Part shown: piece by piece, positions 1 through 7,196 of the stretch | Layout of the letters: each line of letters starts with the position of its first letter | Numbering within the stretch: position 1 is the first letter of the stretch | Notes under the pieces: generated by a model | Seen by the model: the letters and a program-made list of their open reading frames with translations, nothing else | What the model was told of the DNA's origin: nothing | Database searches by the model: none | Translations under genes and position numbers: made by a program | Assembly: GCA_021735105.1 (NCBI GenBank) | Contig: JAIPHS010000019.1 | Coordinates: 1-13,569 of the forward strand | From: Candidatus Omnitrophota bacterium | GTDB taxonomy: Bacteria > Omnitrophota > Gorgyraeia > Duberdicusellales > 4484-171 | DNA: 13,569 nucleotides | Direction: 5' to 3'

Positions 1-910
1 TTATCACCAAACTTGAAGTAGATTCTAGAATCACCAGGACAATTAGCCAAAAACTTCTTTTCCAAAGTAAATCAAAAAAACCAGCCTCCATATATGGTTT
101 ATCAACCGGCAAAACTGCAGCTGTTTTTTCAAAATCTTCGGTAGTTTCTTCTTCTAAAACATCTACCAAATCATCAAAGGTTACAATACCTAAAAGCTTA
201 TTATTGTTATCAAGTACAGGTAAAACAATTAAATCATAACGTTTAAATACATCAGCAGCTTCTTCTTTATCGGTAAAGGCTGAAACAGAGATTACATCCT
301 TTGACACAATCTGGCTAATTTTGGTATTTGGCTCGGCTAAGACTATTTTTTTTAAAGAAACAATGCCAATTAATTTTTTGCTATTATCTAAAACATAACA
401 ATGATAAACAGTCTCTTTATGCAAACCAACATTTCTAATATGGGTTAAAGCCTCTTTAACCGACATCCCTTCAAAAAGCTGAACAAAATCAGGAGTAATT
501 AATCGGCCTACTGAATCATGAGGATAATTAAGAAGTTCGATAGCAACTTGCCGTTTTTGAGCCGATAAGAAATTTATAAACTTCTTTGCCAGCTCTGCCG
601 GAATTTCGTCAAATAACTCAGTGCGATCATCCGGAGACATCTCATTAAGAATCTCTGTTATTTCACTAGAATTTAAACCAGTTAAAATCTGCTCCTCTTC
701 TTCCACCGGCAAATGTTCAAAAACATCAACAGCCTTTTCATAAGGAACCAGCCTAAACACAAAAAGTTTATGAGACGGAAAGGTAAGTTCAGATATTAAA
801 TGAGCGATATCCTCAGGATGAAAGGGTAAAATTTCCTTTATTTTCCCGTATTTCTTCTGATCAATTAATTTTGAGATCTCTTTTGCGAGATCAGTTTTTT
901 GATTTTCCAT
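1..910 (-). CDS. mgtE: MgtE-family magnesium channel/transporter, 3' end cut by window
   Basis: This is a gated inner-membrane Mg2+ channel. The 303 visible residues follow the family layout: an MgtE N-terminal helical domain (about 25-135), two CBS domains (about 138-195 and 200-257), the link ending TTEDFEKTAAV (256-266), a plug-helix region (about 270-287), and the start of the first membrane helix (WLIVLVILE, 288-296). The remaining transmembrane pore lies beyond base 1, so the ion-binding residues cannot be checked. The usual DEAGGLM-like segment before the first CBS domain reads HDSVGRLI here. The ATG at 910 is preceded by AGGGA and by its own promoter at 935-962, which separates it from glgC upstream. 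No M-box magnesium riboswitch fits, because the predicted leader is only about 18 nt. In known MgtE proteins the N and CBS domains sense cytosolic Mg2+. The family call is firm. Confidence 0.93.
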   Translation of the reverse strand, partial: MENQKTDLAKEISKLIDQKKYGKIKEILPFHPEDIAHLISELTFPSHKLFVFRLVPYEKAVDVFEHLPVEEEEQILTGLNSSEITEILNEMSPDDRTELFDEIPAELAKKFINFLSAQKRQVAIELLNYPHDSVGRLITPDFVQLFEGMSVKEALTHIRNVGLHKETVYHCYVLDNSKKLIGIVSLKKIVLAEPNTKISQIVSKDVISVSAFTDKEEAADVFKRYDLIVLPVLDNNNKLLGIVTFDDLVDVLEEETTEDFEKTAAVLPVDKPYMEAGFFDLLWKRSFWLIVLVILESTSSLVI

Positions 911-934
911 AATGTTTTCCCTTTTTGTATTAAA

Positions 935-962
935 ATTATATCATTCTAACCTTAAAAATCAA
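935..962 (-). promoter_or_regulatory. Predicted sigma70-type promoter for mgtE
   Basis: On the minus strand there is a consensus -10 TATAAT (935-940), preceded by TGA so that it forms an extended -10. A TTGATT -35 box (957-962) lies 16 bp upstream. The predicted start site is near 928, giving a leader of about 18 nt before the ATG at 910. This implies that mgtE is transcribed separately from glgC. It is a sequence match only. Confidence 0.6.
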
Positions 963-994
963 AATAAAACCTCTTTAAGAAAATTATAAGATAT

Positions 995-2218
995 TTAGAG
1001 TTGGTGAGAACCACGGGGAACTACAACTATCCCTGATGAATCAACAATATAACGATGATTATCTTCATTAGCAGAATAGTCAATTTTGGTAGCTTTTGGA
1101 ATAAAATTAAAACGATCAATTATTGTCTTCTTAATATAACTAGATCCTCCAATTACACTAAAATCCATAATTATAGAATCTTCGATTTTACACCCCTTTT
1201 CGATATAAACAGATCTGCCAATAATCGAATTCATTATTTTAGCTCCAGAGACTTTACTCCCCTCACAAATTAAAGAATTTTCGAACTTACTATTAAAGAT
1301 GCTAGCCGGAGCAGCATTAAAATGAGAGGCATATATAGGCCAAGCAGGATTATTAAGATCTAACATGGGTTTTCCACCTAAAAGTTCCATATTAGCCTGC
1401 CAGTAGGAATTTATTGTACCTACATCTCTCCAGTAGTAATTAGCCTCATGAGATTTAAGCATCGGAACTTGATTTTGAGAAAAATCATAAGCAAAAACCC
1501 TTGCTTTCTTTTTTACTAAATAGGGCATCATATCTTTACCAAAATCTTCAATCACGCCTTTCTGGGTTTGTTTTTCAATAACTTGAAGAAAAAAATCCGT
1601 ATCAAAGATATAATTTCCCATTGAAGCTAAAATTTTATTTTTTCCGGAAAATTTAGGTTTTTCGATAAAACCTTTAACTCTAAAACTACTATCTGTATCT
1701 AGCACACCCAGCTGTGACGCTTCATTAGCTTTTACCGGAATGGCAGAAATTGTAACATTTGATTTTTTATTAATATGAAAATCAATCATTTTCTTAATAT
1801 CCATACGAAAAATATGATCTCCGCCGACAACAACAATAAATTTTGGTTTAAAATCATAAATTAAATTAATATTCTGATAGATTGAATCAACTGTGCCTTT
1901 ATACCAATCCTGCCTCTCTTTGCGGCGCATTTGCGGGGGAACAACTGTCACAAAATGCTCAGGGAGAAAGCCAGCTTTAAGCCAGCTAGTCCTTACATGT
2001 TCAATCAATGATTGAGATTTATATTGGACTAATATATATATTGAAAAAATTCCGGAATTCAGCAAGTTACTTAAAGTAAAATCAATAATTCTATATTTTC
2101 CCCCAAAAGGAACTGAGGGTTTACTTCTTTCGGCAGTCAGGGGATGCAACCGTTCCCCCCTACCCCCGGCTAAGACAAATGCTAATATTCCTTTTTTTTC
2201 ACGTTTTGGAATTTTCAT
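995..2218 (-). CDS. glgC: Glucose-1-phosphate adenylyltransferase (ADP-glucose pyrophosphorylase)
   Basis: The enzyme makes ADP-glucose from glucose-1-phosphate and ATP, the committed step of bacterial glycogen synthesis, in the cytoplasm. The 407 residues are normal for the family. The nucleotidyltransferase signature LAGGRGERLHPLT (16-28) leads into KPSVPFGGKYRIIDF (33-47). GGDHIFRMD (132-140) holds the catalytic-site aspartate region, FIEKP (184-188) carries the sugar-phosphate-binding lysine, and YWRDVGTINSYW (262-273) is diagnostic. The C-terminal third (about 300-400) has the I/V-rich repeats of a left-handed beta-helix. The ATG overlaps the antiporter stop as ATGA, so translation is probably coupled. 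It is the last gene of the EIIA-CBS-antiporter-glgC unit. No glgA, glgB or glgP is in the window. A related sugar-nucleotide pyrophosphorylase is the alternative, but the motifs favour GlgC. Confidence 0.95.
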   Translation of the reverse strand: MKIPKREKKGILAFVLAGGRGERLHPLTAERSKPSVPFGGKYRIIDFTLSNLLNSGIFSIYILVQYKSQSLIEHVRTSWLKAGFLPEHFVTVVPPQMRRKERQDWYKGTVDSIYQNINLIYDFKPKFIVVVGGDHIFRMDIKKMIDFHINKKSNVTISAIPVKANEASQLGVLDTDSSFRVKGFIEKPKFSGKNKILASMGNYIFDTDFFLQVIEKQTQKGVIEDFGKDMMPYLVKKKARVFAYDFSQNQVPMLKSHEANYYWRDVGTINSYWQANMELLGGKPMLDLNNPAWPIYASHFNAAPASIFNSKFENSLICEGSKVSGAKIMNSIIGRSVYIEKGCKIEDSIIMDFSVIGGSSYIKKTIIDRFNFIPKATKIDYSANEDNHRYIVDSSGIVVVPRGSHQL

Positions 2219-3405
2219 ATTTTTTCCGGTATATTTTTTGCTTTAAATAAAGACCACCTAGTGACTAAGGGGCCCAATAATTCAAAAAAAACAGTTGTCC
2301 CAACAGTTGCCGTCAAAATCATGTCACCCCAACCATTATTTAGATGATGCTTGGCAACTAAAGCACACCCCAAGGCCACTCCCGCCTGTGGCAGCAAAGC
2401 CAACCCCATATATTTTTGAATAGCTGGAGATGAACTTGTAATTTTAGCCCCAAAAAAAGCGCCAATAATCTTACCTAAAATTCTTAAAATAAAAATTGCC
2501 CCAATTAAATATACCGCTAAAGCAAATACACTAAAATTCAATTGAGCTCCGGCTAAAACAAAAAAAACTAAATACAGAGGAGGTGTGATATCTCCTACGG
2601 TTTTAAATATATAATCATTAGCTAAATTTGTATTTACAAAAAAGGCTCCAAAAAACATGCAAGTTAATAGTATAGATATCTTTAAAAATACAGCCATTCC
2701 AACAGCTAAAAACAAAAAGCCTAAAGTATAAATTAATCGATCCCGATTATTACGAACAAAACGTAAGAAAAAATTAAAAAGAAGTGCAACTATAACTCCA
2801 AGAAGCAAAGATGCTCCAATCTCAACAAAAGCAAACAGTAATTCTTTTAAAACCGAAGAAGAGTCGACCTCACGGACAAAAGAAGCTTGAGCCAAAGCAA
2901 AAGAAAAACCAAAGATTATTAAAGCCCAAAGATCATCTAAAGCAACAATTCCTAACAATGTATCGGTAAATATTCCTTTGCTTTGATACTCTTGAGTAAC
3001 AGCAACGGTAGTGGCCGGATCTGTCGCAGCTGCAATAGCACCAAAAACCAAAGCAACCCCAAAGGGCTGTTTAAAAATAAAAAATAACACCAGCGAAACT
3101 AAAGCCCAGGGGATCAAAGAAGCGCATAATGAAATAGCTATAACTGATTTACCTACTTGCCGAAAAATGTCTCGAGAAAGGCTTCTCCCTAAGCTAAATG
3201 CAATTATTCCTAAAACAATACTGGAGAATACACCTGAAACCTCAATTATTCCAGGAGAAATTATTCCCAATAAGTTAGGCGAAAGTAAAACACCTAAGAC
3301 TACATAAGTCGTTATTGTAGGAATCTTTAACTTCGCAACTAGCTTCGAAAGGAAAAACCCTGCAATAAATATTACGGCTAAACTTAAAATTGGATCATTA
3401 AACAT
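2215..3405 (-). CDS. Cation/proton antiporter, Na+/H+ exchanger family (CPA type)
   Basis: This is an inner-membrane exchanger of H+ for Na+ or K+. The 396 residues are almost entirely hydrophobic, with about 12-13 predicted helices. The first reads SLAVIFIAGFFLS (8-20) and is followed by the family-typical KLKIPTITTYVVLGVLLSP (25-43). AIAAATDPATT (123-133) is the discontinuous-helix motif of the exchanger fold, and ALDDLWAL (155-162) supplies the paired acidic residues D157 and D158 expected for transport. PPLYLVFFVLAGAQL (275-289) is another family signature. There is no soluble TrkA-N or TrkA-C tail as in Kef proteins, so sensing may lie in the neighbours. The start is 2 bp after the CBS-protein stop, with an AAGGAA site inside that gene, and the stop overlaps the glgC start. 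Ion specificity cannot be read from the sequence. Confidence 0.9.
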   Translation of the reverse strand: MFNDPILSLAVIFIAGFFLSKLVAKLKIPTITTYVVLGVLLSPNLLGIISPGIIEVSGVFSSIVLGIIAFSLGRSLSRDIFRQVGKSVIAISLCASLIPWALVSLVLFFIFKQPFGVALVFGAIAAATDPATTVAVTQEYQSKGIFTDTLLGIVALDDLWALIIFGFSFALAQASFVREVDSSSVLKELLFAFVEIGASLLLGVIVALLFNFFLRFVRNNRDRLIYTLGFLFLAVGMAVFLKISILLTCMFFGAFFVNTNLANDYIFKTVGDITPPLYLVFFVLAGAQLNFSVFALAVYLIGAIFILRILGKIIGAFFGAKITSSSPAIQKYMGLALLPQAGVALGCALVAKHHLNNGWGDMILTATVGTTVFFELLGPLVTRWSLFKAKNIPEKI

Positions 3406-3407
3406 AT

Positions 3408-3872
3408 CTAGACAATTCCTTTTTTCTTAAACATTGCTTTGATCACATCAAAAATTCCTAAAATTCCTACCAGTCTACGGTTTGAATCAATTACCGGAAG
3501 CCTATCTTTTTCTAAATCATTCATAACTCGATAAGCCTCTATCAACGAAGCTGATTCATCAATCGCATCGTAAGCCTTATCCATAATATCATCAACTATT
3601 ATTAATTGGCCTAAAGAAGGGGAATACTCTAAATCAAACGCTTCTTCTTTTACATCTACAAAAGGAATATTGCGAAACAATTTTGCTTGCTGCGGCCTTA
3701 GGATATCAAGTAAATTTTCTGAACGAACTATCCCCACAATTTTATCGTCTTGATCAACTACCGGCAGTAAAGGAAAAGAATGAAAATCAGAAAACATGTC
3801 AAAAAGATCTTTTAAAGGAGTAGAACGAGTTACCTTTATTACATTTTTTCGCATTGCTTCTTTAACTTTCAT
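3408..3872 (-). CDS. Two-CBS-domain protein
   Basis: This is a stand-alone Bateman module of 154 residues. The first CBS domain spans about 1-60 (KVKEAMRKNVIKV at the start, FPLLPVVDQDDKIVGIVR at 33-50). The second spans about 93-150 (VDDIMDKAYDAIDES, then RLPVIDSNRRLVGILGIFDVI at 124-144). CBS pairs bind adenine nucleotides or other small ligands and regulate attached or partner proteins. There is no catalytic or membrane segment. A good ribosome site (GAGGT) lies 8 nt before the ATG. It sits 18 bp after the EIIA gene and 2 bp before the antiporter. A regulatory role on the antiporter, or linked to EIIA, is inferred from context; the ligand is unknown. Confidence 0.9.
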   Translation of the reverse strand: MKVKEAMRKNVIKVTRSTPLKDLFDMFSDFHSFPLLPVVDQDDKIVGIVRSENLLDILRPQQAKLFRNIPFVDVKEEAFDLEYSPSLGQLIIVDDIMDKAYDAIDESASLIEAYRVMNDLEKDRLPVIDSNRRLVGILGIFDVIKAMFKKKGIV

Positions 3873-3890
3873 AATTTTTACCTCATTGGT

Positions 3891-4355
3891 TTATTTTAAA
3901 TTATTTTCAAAATGCTTAATTGTATCAATTATTTTACTAGTATTCTTTGCCTCTAACAGAGTTTGGCGGAAACCTTCATTCATCAAAAGTTTAGATATTT
4001 CTGCTAAGATGCGTAGATAAAGATTTAACTGCTTTGTATTTGCCCCCATTAAAAAAATTAAGTTAACTTTTTCACCATCTAAGGCGTTAAAATCTATCCC
4101 AAATTTAGTTTTCCCAAAACCAATAACAATATCTTTAACTGAATTTGTCCTTGCGTGAGGTATAGCAATTCTATTACCTATACCAGTTGAGCCAAGCTTT
4201 TCTCTTGCTAATACATCCTTTATAAATTGGGGATAATTTTTAATTTTTTTAGTTATCTTTAGTTTTTCTCCAATTTCAGAAATTGCATTTTTTTTATTAT
4301 TTGCCTCCAGCTCTAAAATGCAAGACTCTTTACGTAGAATACCTGAAACAGCCAT
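3891..4355 (-). CDS. PTS EIIA type-2 domain protein (PtsN/fructose type)
   Basis: This is a cytoplasmic phosphocarrier domain of 154 residues, the length of PtsN (EIIA-Ntr). The phosphorylation site is H67 in the motif IGNRIAIPHARTNSV (59-73), matching the EIIA-2 consensus GI/PHA. VNLIFLMGANTKQLNLYLRILAEISKLL (96-123) is the other conserved block; the family often has H where this protein has the Q of KQL. No EIIB, EIIC, HPr or EI gene is nearby, so a regulatory rather than sugar-transport role is likely. E. coli PtsN controls K+ transport through TrkA and KdpD, and here the operon includes a cation/proton antiporter, which fits an ion-related role (inference). It has its own extended -10 promoter and a strong Shine-Dalgarno site. 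Whether it is a true ptsN orthologue is uncertain, so no symbol is given. Confidence 0.9.
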   Translation of the reverse strand: MAVSGILRKESCILELEANNKKNAISEIGEKLKITKKIKNYPQFIKDVLAREKLGSTGIGNRIAIPHARTNSVKDIVIGFGKTKFGIDFNALDGEKVNLIFLMGANTKQLNLYLRILAEISKLLMNEGFRQTLLEAKNTSKIIDTIKHFENNLK

Positions 4356-4357
4356 AA

Positions 4358-4368
4358 CTCCTCCTTTT
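4358..4368 (-). promoter_or_regulatory. Strong Shine-Dalgarno site of the EIIA gene
   Basis: AAAAGGAGGAG stands 2 nt before the ATG, with the GGAGG core 4 nt away. It is the closest match to the anti-16S consensus in the window. Most other starts here have weak sites or none, so this first gene of the EIIA-CBS-antiporter-glgC unit is probably well translated. Confidence 0.75.
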
Positions 4369-4399
4369 AAATTTTATCGATTTTCATTTAAAACCACTT

Positions 4400-4408
4400 A
4401 TTATACCA
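4400..4408 (-). promoter_or_regulatory. Predicted extended -10 promoter for the EIIA operon
   Basis: The minus strand reads TGGTATAAT, a consensus -10 (4400-4405) with the TGn extension. No good -35 hexamer occurs 16-18 bp upstream, as is usual for extended -10 promoters. The predicted start is near 4393, giving a leader of about 38 nt. The site lies in the short gap after the yggT stop codon at 4419. Confidence 0.55.
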
Positions 4409-4418
4409 CAAATTTATT

Positions 4419-4721
4419 TTATCTTAGATTAATTGCTAATTGATAAAGTGTTTGGACTAAAAAAGACCGAAAAAAAACGATTGCAAGAAAAGCAATTATT
4501 GGCGAAACATCTATTCCAAATCTTAAACTCTGTGGCAACAACCTCCGGATTGGATAAAGTATCGGTTCAGTAGTTTTATAAAGAAATTGAACAATTGGAT
4601 TATAAGGATCAGGATTTACCCAACTAATTAAAGCCCGAATTAAAATTAACCACCAAGCGATAGTAAAAATTACATTTAAAACATTAGCGGCTGCAATTAA
4701 AAAATTACTTAACACAAACAT
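4419..4721 (-). CDS. YggT-family membrane protein
   Basis: This small inner-membrane protein of 100 residues has two hydrophobic segments (about 5-30 and 70-95). The family signature lies between them: RALISWVNPDPYNPIVQFL (29-47), TTEPILYPIRRLLP (50-63) and GIDVSPIIAFLAI (69-81). The family includes CCB3 of chloroplast cytochrome b6 assembly and bacterial proteins often found near division or osmotic-stress genes; its molecular function in bacteria is not settled. It begins 16 bp after the serine-hydrolase stop with no clear Shine-Dalgarno site, and is the last gene of the symporter unit. The length is normal for a single-repeat YggT. Confidence 0.92.
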   Translation of the reverse strand: MFVLSNFLIAAANVLNVIFTIAWWLILIRALISWVNPDPYNPIVQFLYKTTEPILYPIRRLLPQSLRFGIDVSPIIAFLAIVFFRSFLVQTLYQLAINLR

Positions 4722-4737
4722 CTTTATAATTTAGCAC

Positions 4738-5637
4738 TTAATTTAGGAGATTATAAGACAATTGAGAGATATTAGCAATAAATTCTTTAGCCTTACTGTA
4801 ATTTCTTACATCTTTAGTTAAAACACAAATAATAAAATCCTTTTTTTTACCATAAATAATGCCGGCATCATGGACCACGCCTCTCTCAAGGCCAGTTTTA
4901 TGAGCAACCTCTATCTCTTCAGGTAAAAAATAAGCAATTCGGTCATTATATTGCTGACGCGACAATAAATTCCTCGCAAATTGAGAAAATTGTTGATTAA
5001 TTAATTGCTTATAATAAATTTTTTGTAAGATCTTTATTATATCTCGGCTTGAAGTGTAGTTTTCAACACCTTTGTTCCGGCCTGAAAAATCCATCATTTT
5101 TCTTTTTAAAATTGTATCTTTGAGGCCAAAATCTAAAAGACTTTTATTTATGTAATCTATTCCTAAAATATCAATAACTTTATTGGTCGCAGTATTATCA
5201 CTTATTATAATCATAAAAGAAAGCAACTCTTTAAAGGTTAGGTTAAATGGCATTTCAATTTTTTTAAAAATACCTGATCCACCGGTAATATCTTTTGAGG
5301 TAATTTGAACCTTTTGGCCAAACCCAACATACCCTTGGTCAACTGCTTTAAGAGATACTGCCAGAAGGGGAAGTTTAATCAAACTTGCTGCTGCTATTTT
5401 TTTATTTGGATTATAGGCAAATTCAAATTTCAAAAATCCCGGTTTGTAAATTATCAAAGAAGAGTTTCCGGAAAAATTAGATTTAAAGTGACTAATTTGT
5501 TCTTCTAGATAGTTTAAACTTATATTTTGCTTTATTTTAGCAAAAGAGATAAAGGCTACCGCAGTTATAACTAAAAGCGATAAAAACCAAAAATAAGTTT
5601 TTCGATTAAGAATTTTTTTTATTTTGTTCGTGTTCAT
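4738..5637 (-). CDS. Membrane-anchored class A beta-lactamase-like serine hydrolase
   Basis: This is a penicillin-binding/beta-lactamase-fold serine hydrolase of 299 residues. One N-terminal hydrophobic helix (YFWFLSLLVITAVAFISFA, 15-33) without a clear cleavage site suggests a membrane anchor with the domain in the periplasm. The catalytic motifs are in family order: SLIK (S85 nucleophile, K88), SDN (146-148, in IISDNTATN) and KTG (247-249). The region RKMMDFSGRNKGVENYTSSRD (179-199) resembles the COG2367/PenP-like group, not classic resistance enzymes. E192 is a candidate for the deacylating glutamate, but the usual ExxLN omega-loop motif is not evident. A peptidoglycan or other acyl-serine role is as likely as beta-lactam hydrolysis. 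The start overlaps the symporter 3' end by 32 bp. No other ATG lies near, and the overlap removes only the cytoplasmic tail if wrong. Confidence 0.85.
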   Translation of the reverse strand: MNTNKIKKILNRKTYFWFLSLLVITAVAFISFAKIKQNISLNYLEEQISHFKSNFSGNSSLIIYKPGFLKFEFAYNPNKKIAAASLIKLPLLAVSLKAVDQGYVGFGQKVQITSKDITGGSGIFKKIEMPFNLTFKELLSFMIIISDNTATNKVIDILGIDYINKSLLDFGLKDTILKRKMMDFSGRNKGVENYTSSRDIIKILQKIYYKQLINQQFSQFARNLLSRQQYNDRIAYFLPEEIEVAHKTGLERGVVHDAGIIYGKKKDFIICVLTKDVRNYSKAKEFIANISQLSYNLLN

Positions 5638-7150
5638 GGACTAGCATTCTCTGGCGTGGATCTATACGCCAAGGATGAAAGGCGATAACTAAAGCCGCAA
5701 ATAAAGTATATATTAGCCAATCTCTACCAATTAAAATGATAGCAACCGGGGAATAACCACCATAACCCTGTGAAAATTCTTCAAACAAAGAAGAGATAAG
5801 TATTGCTGCTAAAACCAGAGGAGAAATAACTTTAATACAAAAATTCCAAAAGATCGGCAGCTTCCAGCCGCTGTAATGATTGATATGTTCCCTTAATTTA
5901 TTAACCTTAAAAAACCAACCAATAACTATACACTCAAATATTGCCCCTAAAATTAAGCCGTATTGGGTTAAAAAATGATCAACAATATCAAGCCAATTAA
6001 TACCAGCCTGAGTAGTAAAAATCATACTCCCTAAAAATCCGGTTATGCACAAAACAGAGGCAACCGTTTTGCGCCGATAATGGAACTTATCTACTATCCC
6101 AGAAGTAAATGCCTCAATAATAGATATAGAAGAAGAAAGGCCGGCAATAACTAAACTGCCAAAAAATAATATCCCAAAGATATTTGAAAAAGCCGGTAAA
6201 AGGCTAATTGCTTTAGGAAAAGCCACAAAAGCAAGCCCAATCGATTCGCTAACTACTTCACTAATCGGCAAAGATGTGCTATGAGACATATAACCTAAAA
6301 CAGCAAAAACCCCAATTCCGGCTAAAAGAGAAAATAAGCAATTAATTCCAGTAATTATTAGAGAATCACGTACTATTTGAGTTTTTTTCGGCAGATAAGA
6401 TGCATAAGCTATCATTATCCCAAAGCCTAGACTTAAGGTAAAAAATATTTGGCTGAAAGCATCCATCCATACCTTTATGTTGGTTATTTGAGAAAAGTCC
6501 GGTTTTAGGTATACTGCCACTCCTTCGGCTGCCCCCTCTAATCTCAAGCCCCAGACTATAATAATTCCAGTAAGAATAAACAAAATAGGCATAAAAATCT
6601 TACTAGCTCGTTCAAGGCCATTCTGTACACCTTTAAAGACAATAAACCAATTAAAAAACCAAACAATTGCTAAAGAAAAAAGAATAATAGTTCTAATATC
6701 GCCAACCTTAAAAGGAGAACCAGTATTCATCAAAAAGTTATCAGTAAAAAAAATATCAGGAGTTACTCCCCAACTAAGGTTAAAAGCAAAGAAAAAATAA
6801 TTAAGGCACCAAGCAATAATAACCGAATAATAAAGAACGATACCAAACATTACAAAAGTTACCTGCCACCACCCCAACCACTCCCATTTTTTCGATACGC
6901 TAGCAAAGCTAGCTGGTGCAGAACCGCGCATCTTATGGCCCAGGCCAATCTCCAATATTATTAAAGGTATTCCAACGACAAAAAGAGCAATTAGATAAGG
7001 CACTAAAAAAGCTCCACCCCCATTTTTATAACAAAGATAGGAAAAACGCCAAATATTTCCTAACCCGATAGCAGAACCTACGGTGGCGAGGACAAAACCA
7101 ATGTGAGTCTTCCATTTCGGCCTATGATGGGCAAGTTGTTCTTTACTCAT
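5606..7150 (-). CDS. Sodium-dependent symporter, neurotransmitter:sodium symporter (SNF/NSS) family
   Basis: This inner-membrane Na+-coupled transporter, of LeuT fold, is 514 residues long with about 12 predicted helices. The first helix carries the signature ATVGSAIGLGNIWRFSYLCY (22-41), then NGGGAFLVPYLIALFVVGIP (43-62). Helix 1 of LeuT reads almost the same, and the glycine- and alanine-rich stretch GSAIGLGN lines the Na+ and substrate sites. The usual RFPY is RFSY here (P to S at 37). Bacterial members move amino acids such as leucine, tryptophan or tyrosine; the substrate cannot be assigned. A short charged C-terminal tail (about 490-514) overlaps the next gene. The ATG at 7150 has no Shine-Dalgarno site and sits directly behind a strong promoter. 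The frame cannot begin much further downstream without losing helix 1. Confidence 0.94.
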   Translation of the reverse strand: MSKEQLAHHRPKWKTHIGFVLATVGSAIGLGNIWRFSYLCYKNGGGAFLVPYLIALFVVGIPLIILEIGLGHKMRGSAPASFASVSKKWEWLGWWQVTFVMFGIVLYYSVIIAWCLNYFFFAFNLSWGVTPDIFFTDNFLMNTGSPFKVGDIRTIILFSLAIVWFFNWFIVFKGVQNGLERASKIFMPILFILTGIIIVWGLRLEGAAEGVAVYLKPDFSQITNIKVWMDAFSQIFFTLSLGFGIMIAYASYLPKKTQIVRDSLIITGINCLFSLLAGIGVFAVLGYMSHSTSLPISEVVSESIGLAFVAFPKAISLLPAFSNIFGILFFGSLVIAGLSSSISIIEAFTSGIVDKFHYRRKTVASVLCITGFLGSMIFTTQAGINWLDIVDHFLTQYGLILGAIFECIVIGWFFKVNKLREHINHYSGWKLPIFWNFCIKVISPLVLAAILISSLFEEFSQGYGGYSPVAIILIGRDWLIYTLFAALVIAFHPWRIDPRQRMLVHEHEQNKKNS

Positions 7151-7156
7151 TTTATA

Positions 7157-7184
7157 ATTATACCAAAAATGTTTTTTCTGTAAA
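7157..7184 (-). promoter_or_regulatory. Near-consensus promoter placing +1 at the symporter ATG
   Basis: The minus strand shows TTTACA (7179-7184), a 16-bp spacer and TATAAT (7157-7162) with a TGG extension. Only six bases (TATAAA) separate the -10 box from the ATG at 7150, so the expected transcription start falls on or next to the start codon. The -35 box begins 12 bp after the rsmA stop codon. Sequence match only. Confidence 0.65.
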
Positions 7185-7196
7185 CTAAGCCGCTAT

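Noticed and set aside
911..994. M-box magnesium riboswitch before mgtE
   Set aside because: The gap is 84 bases and the predicted leader about 18 nt, too short for the element, and no matching stems are seen.
911..994. Terminator between glgC and mgtE
   Set aside because: No GC-rich stem with a following U-run could be found; the stretch is simply AT-rich and holds the mgtE promoter.
3011..3307. 98-codon open frame on the plus strand
   Set aside because: It is antisense to conserved helices of the antiporter; its low-complexity product reflects the complement of hydrophobic codons.
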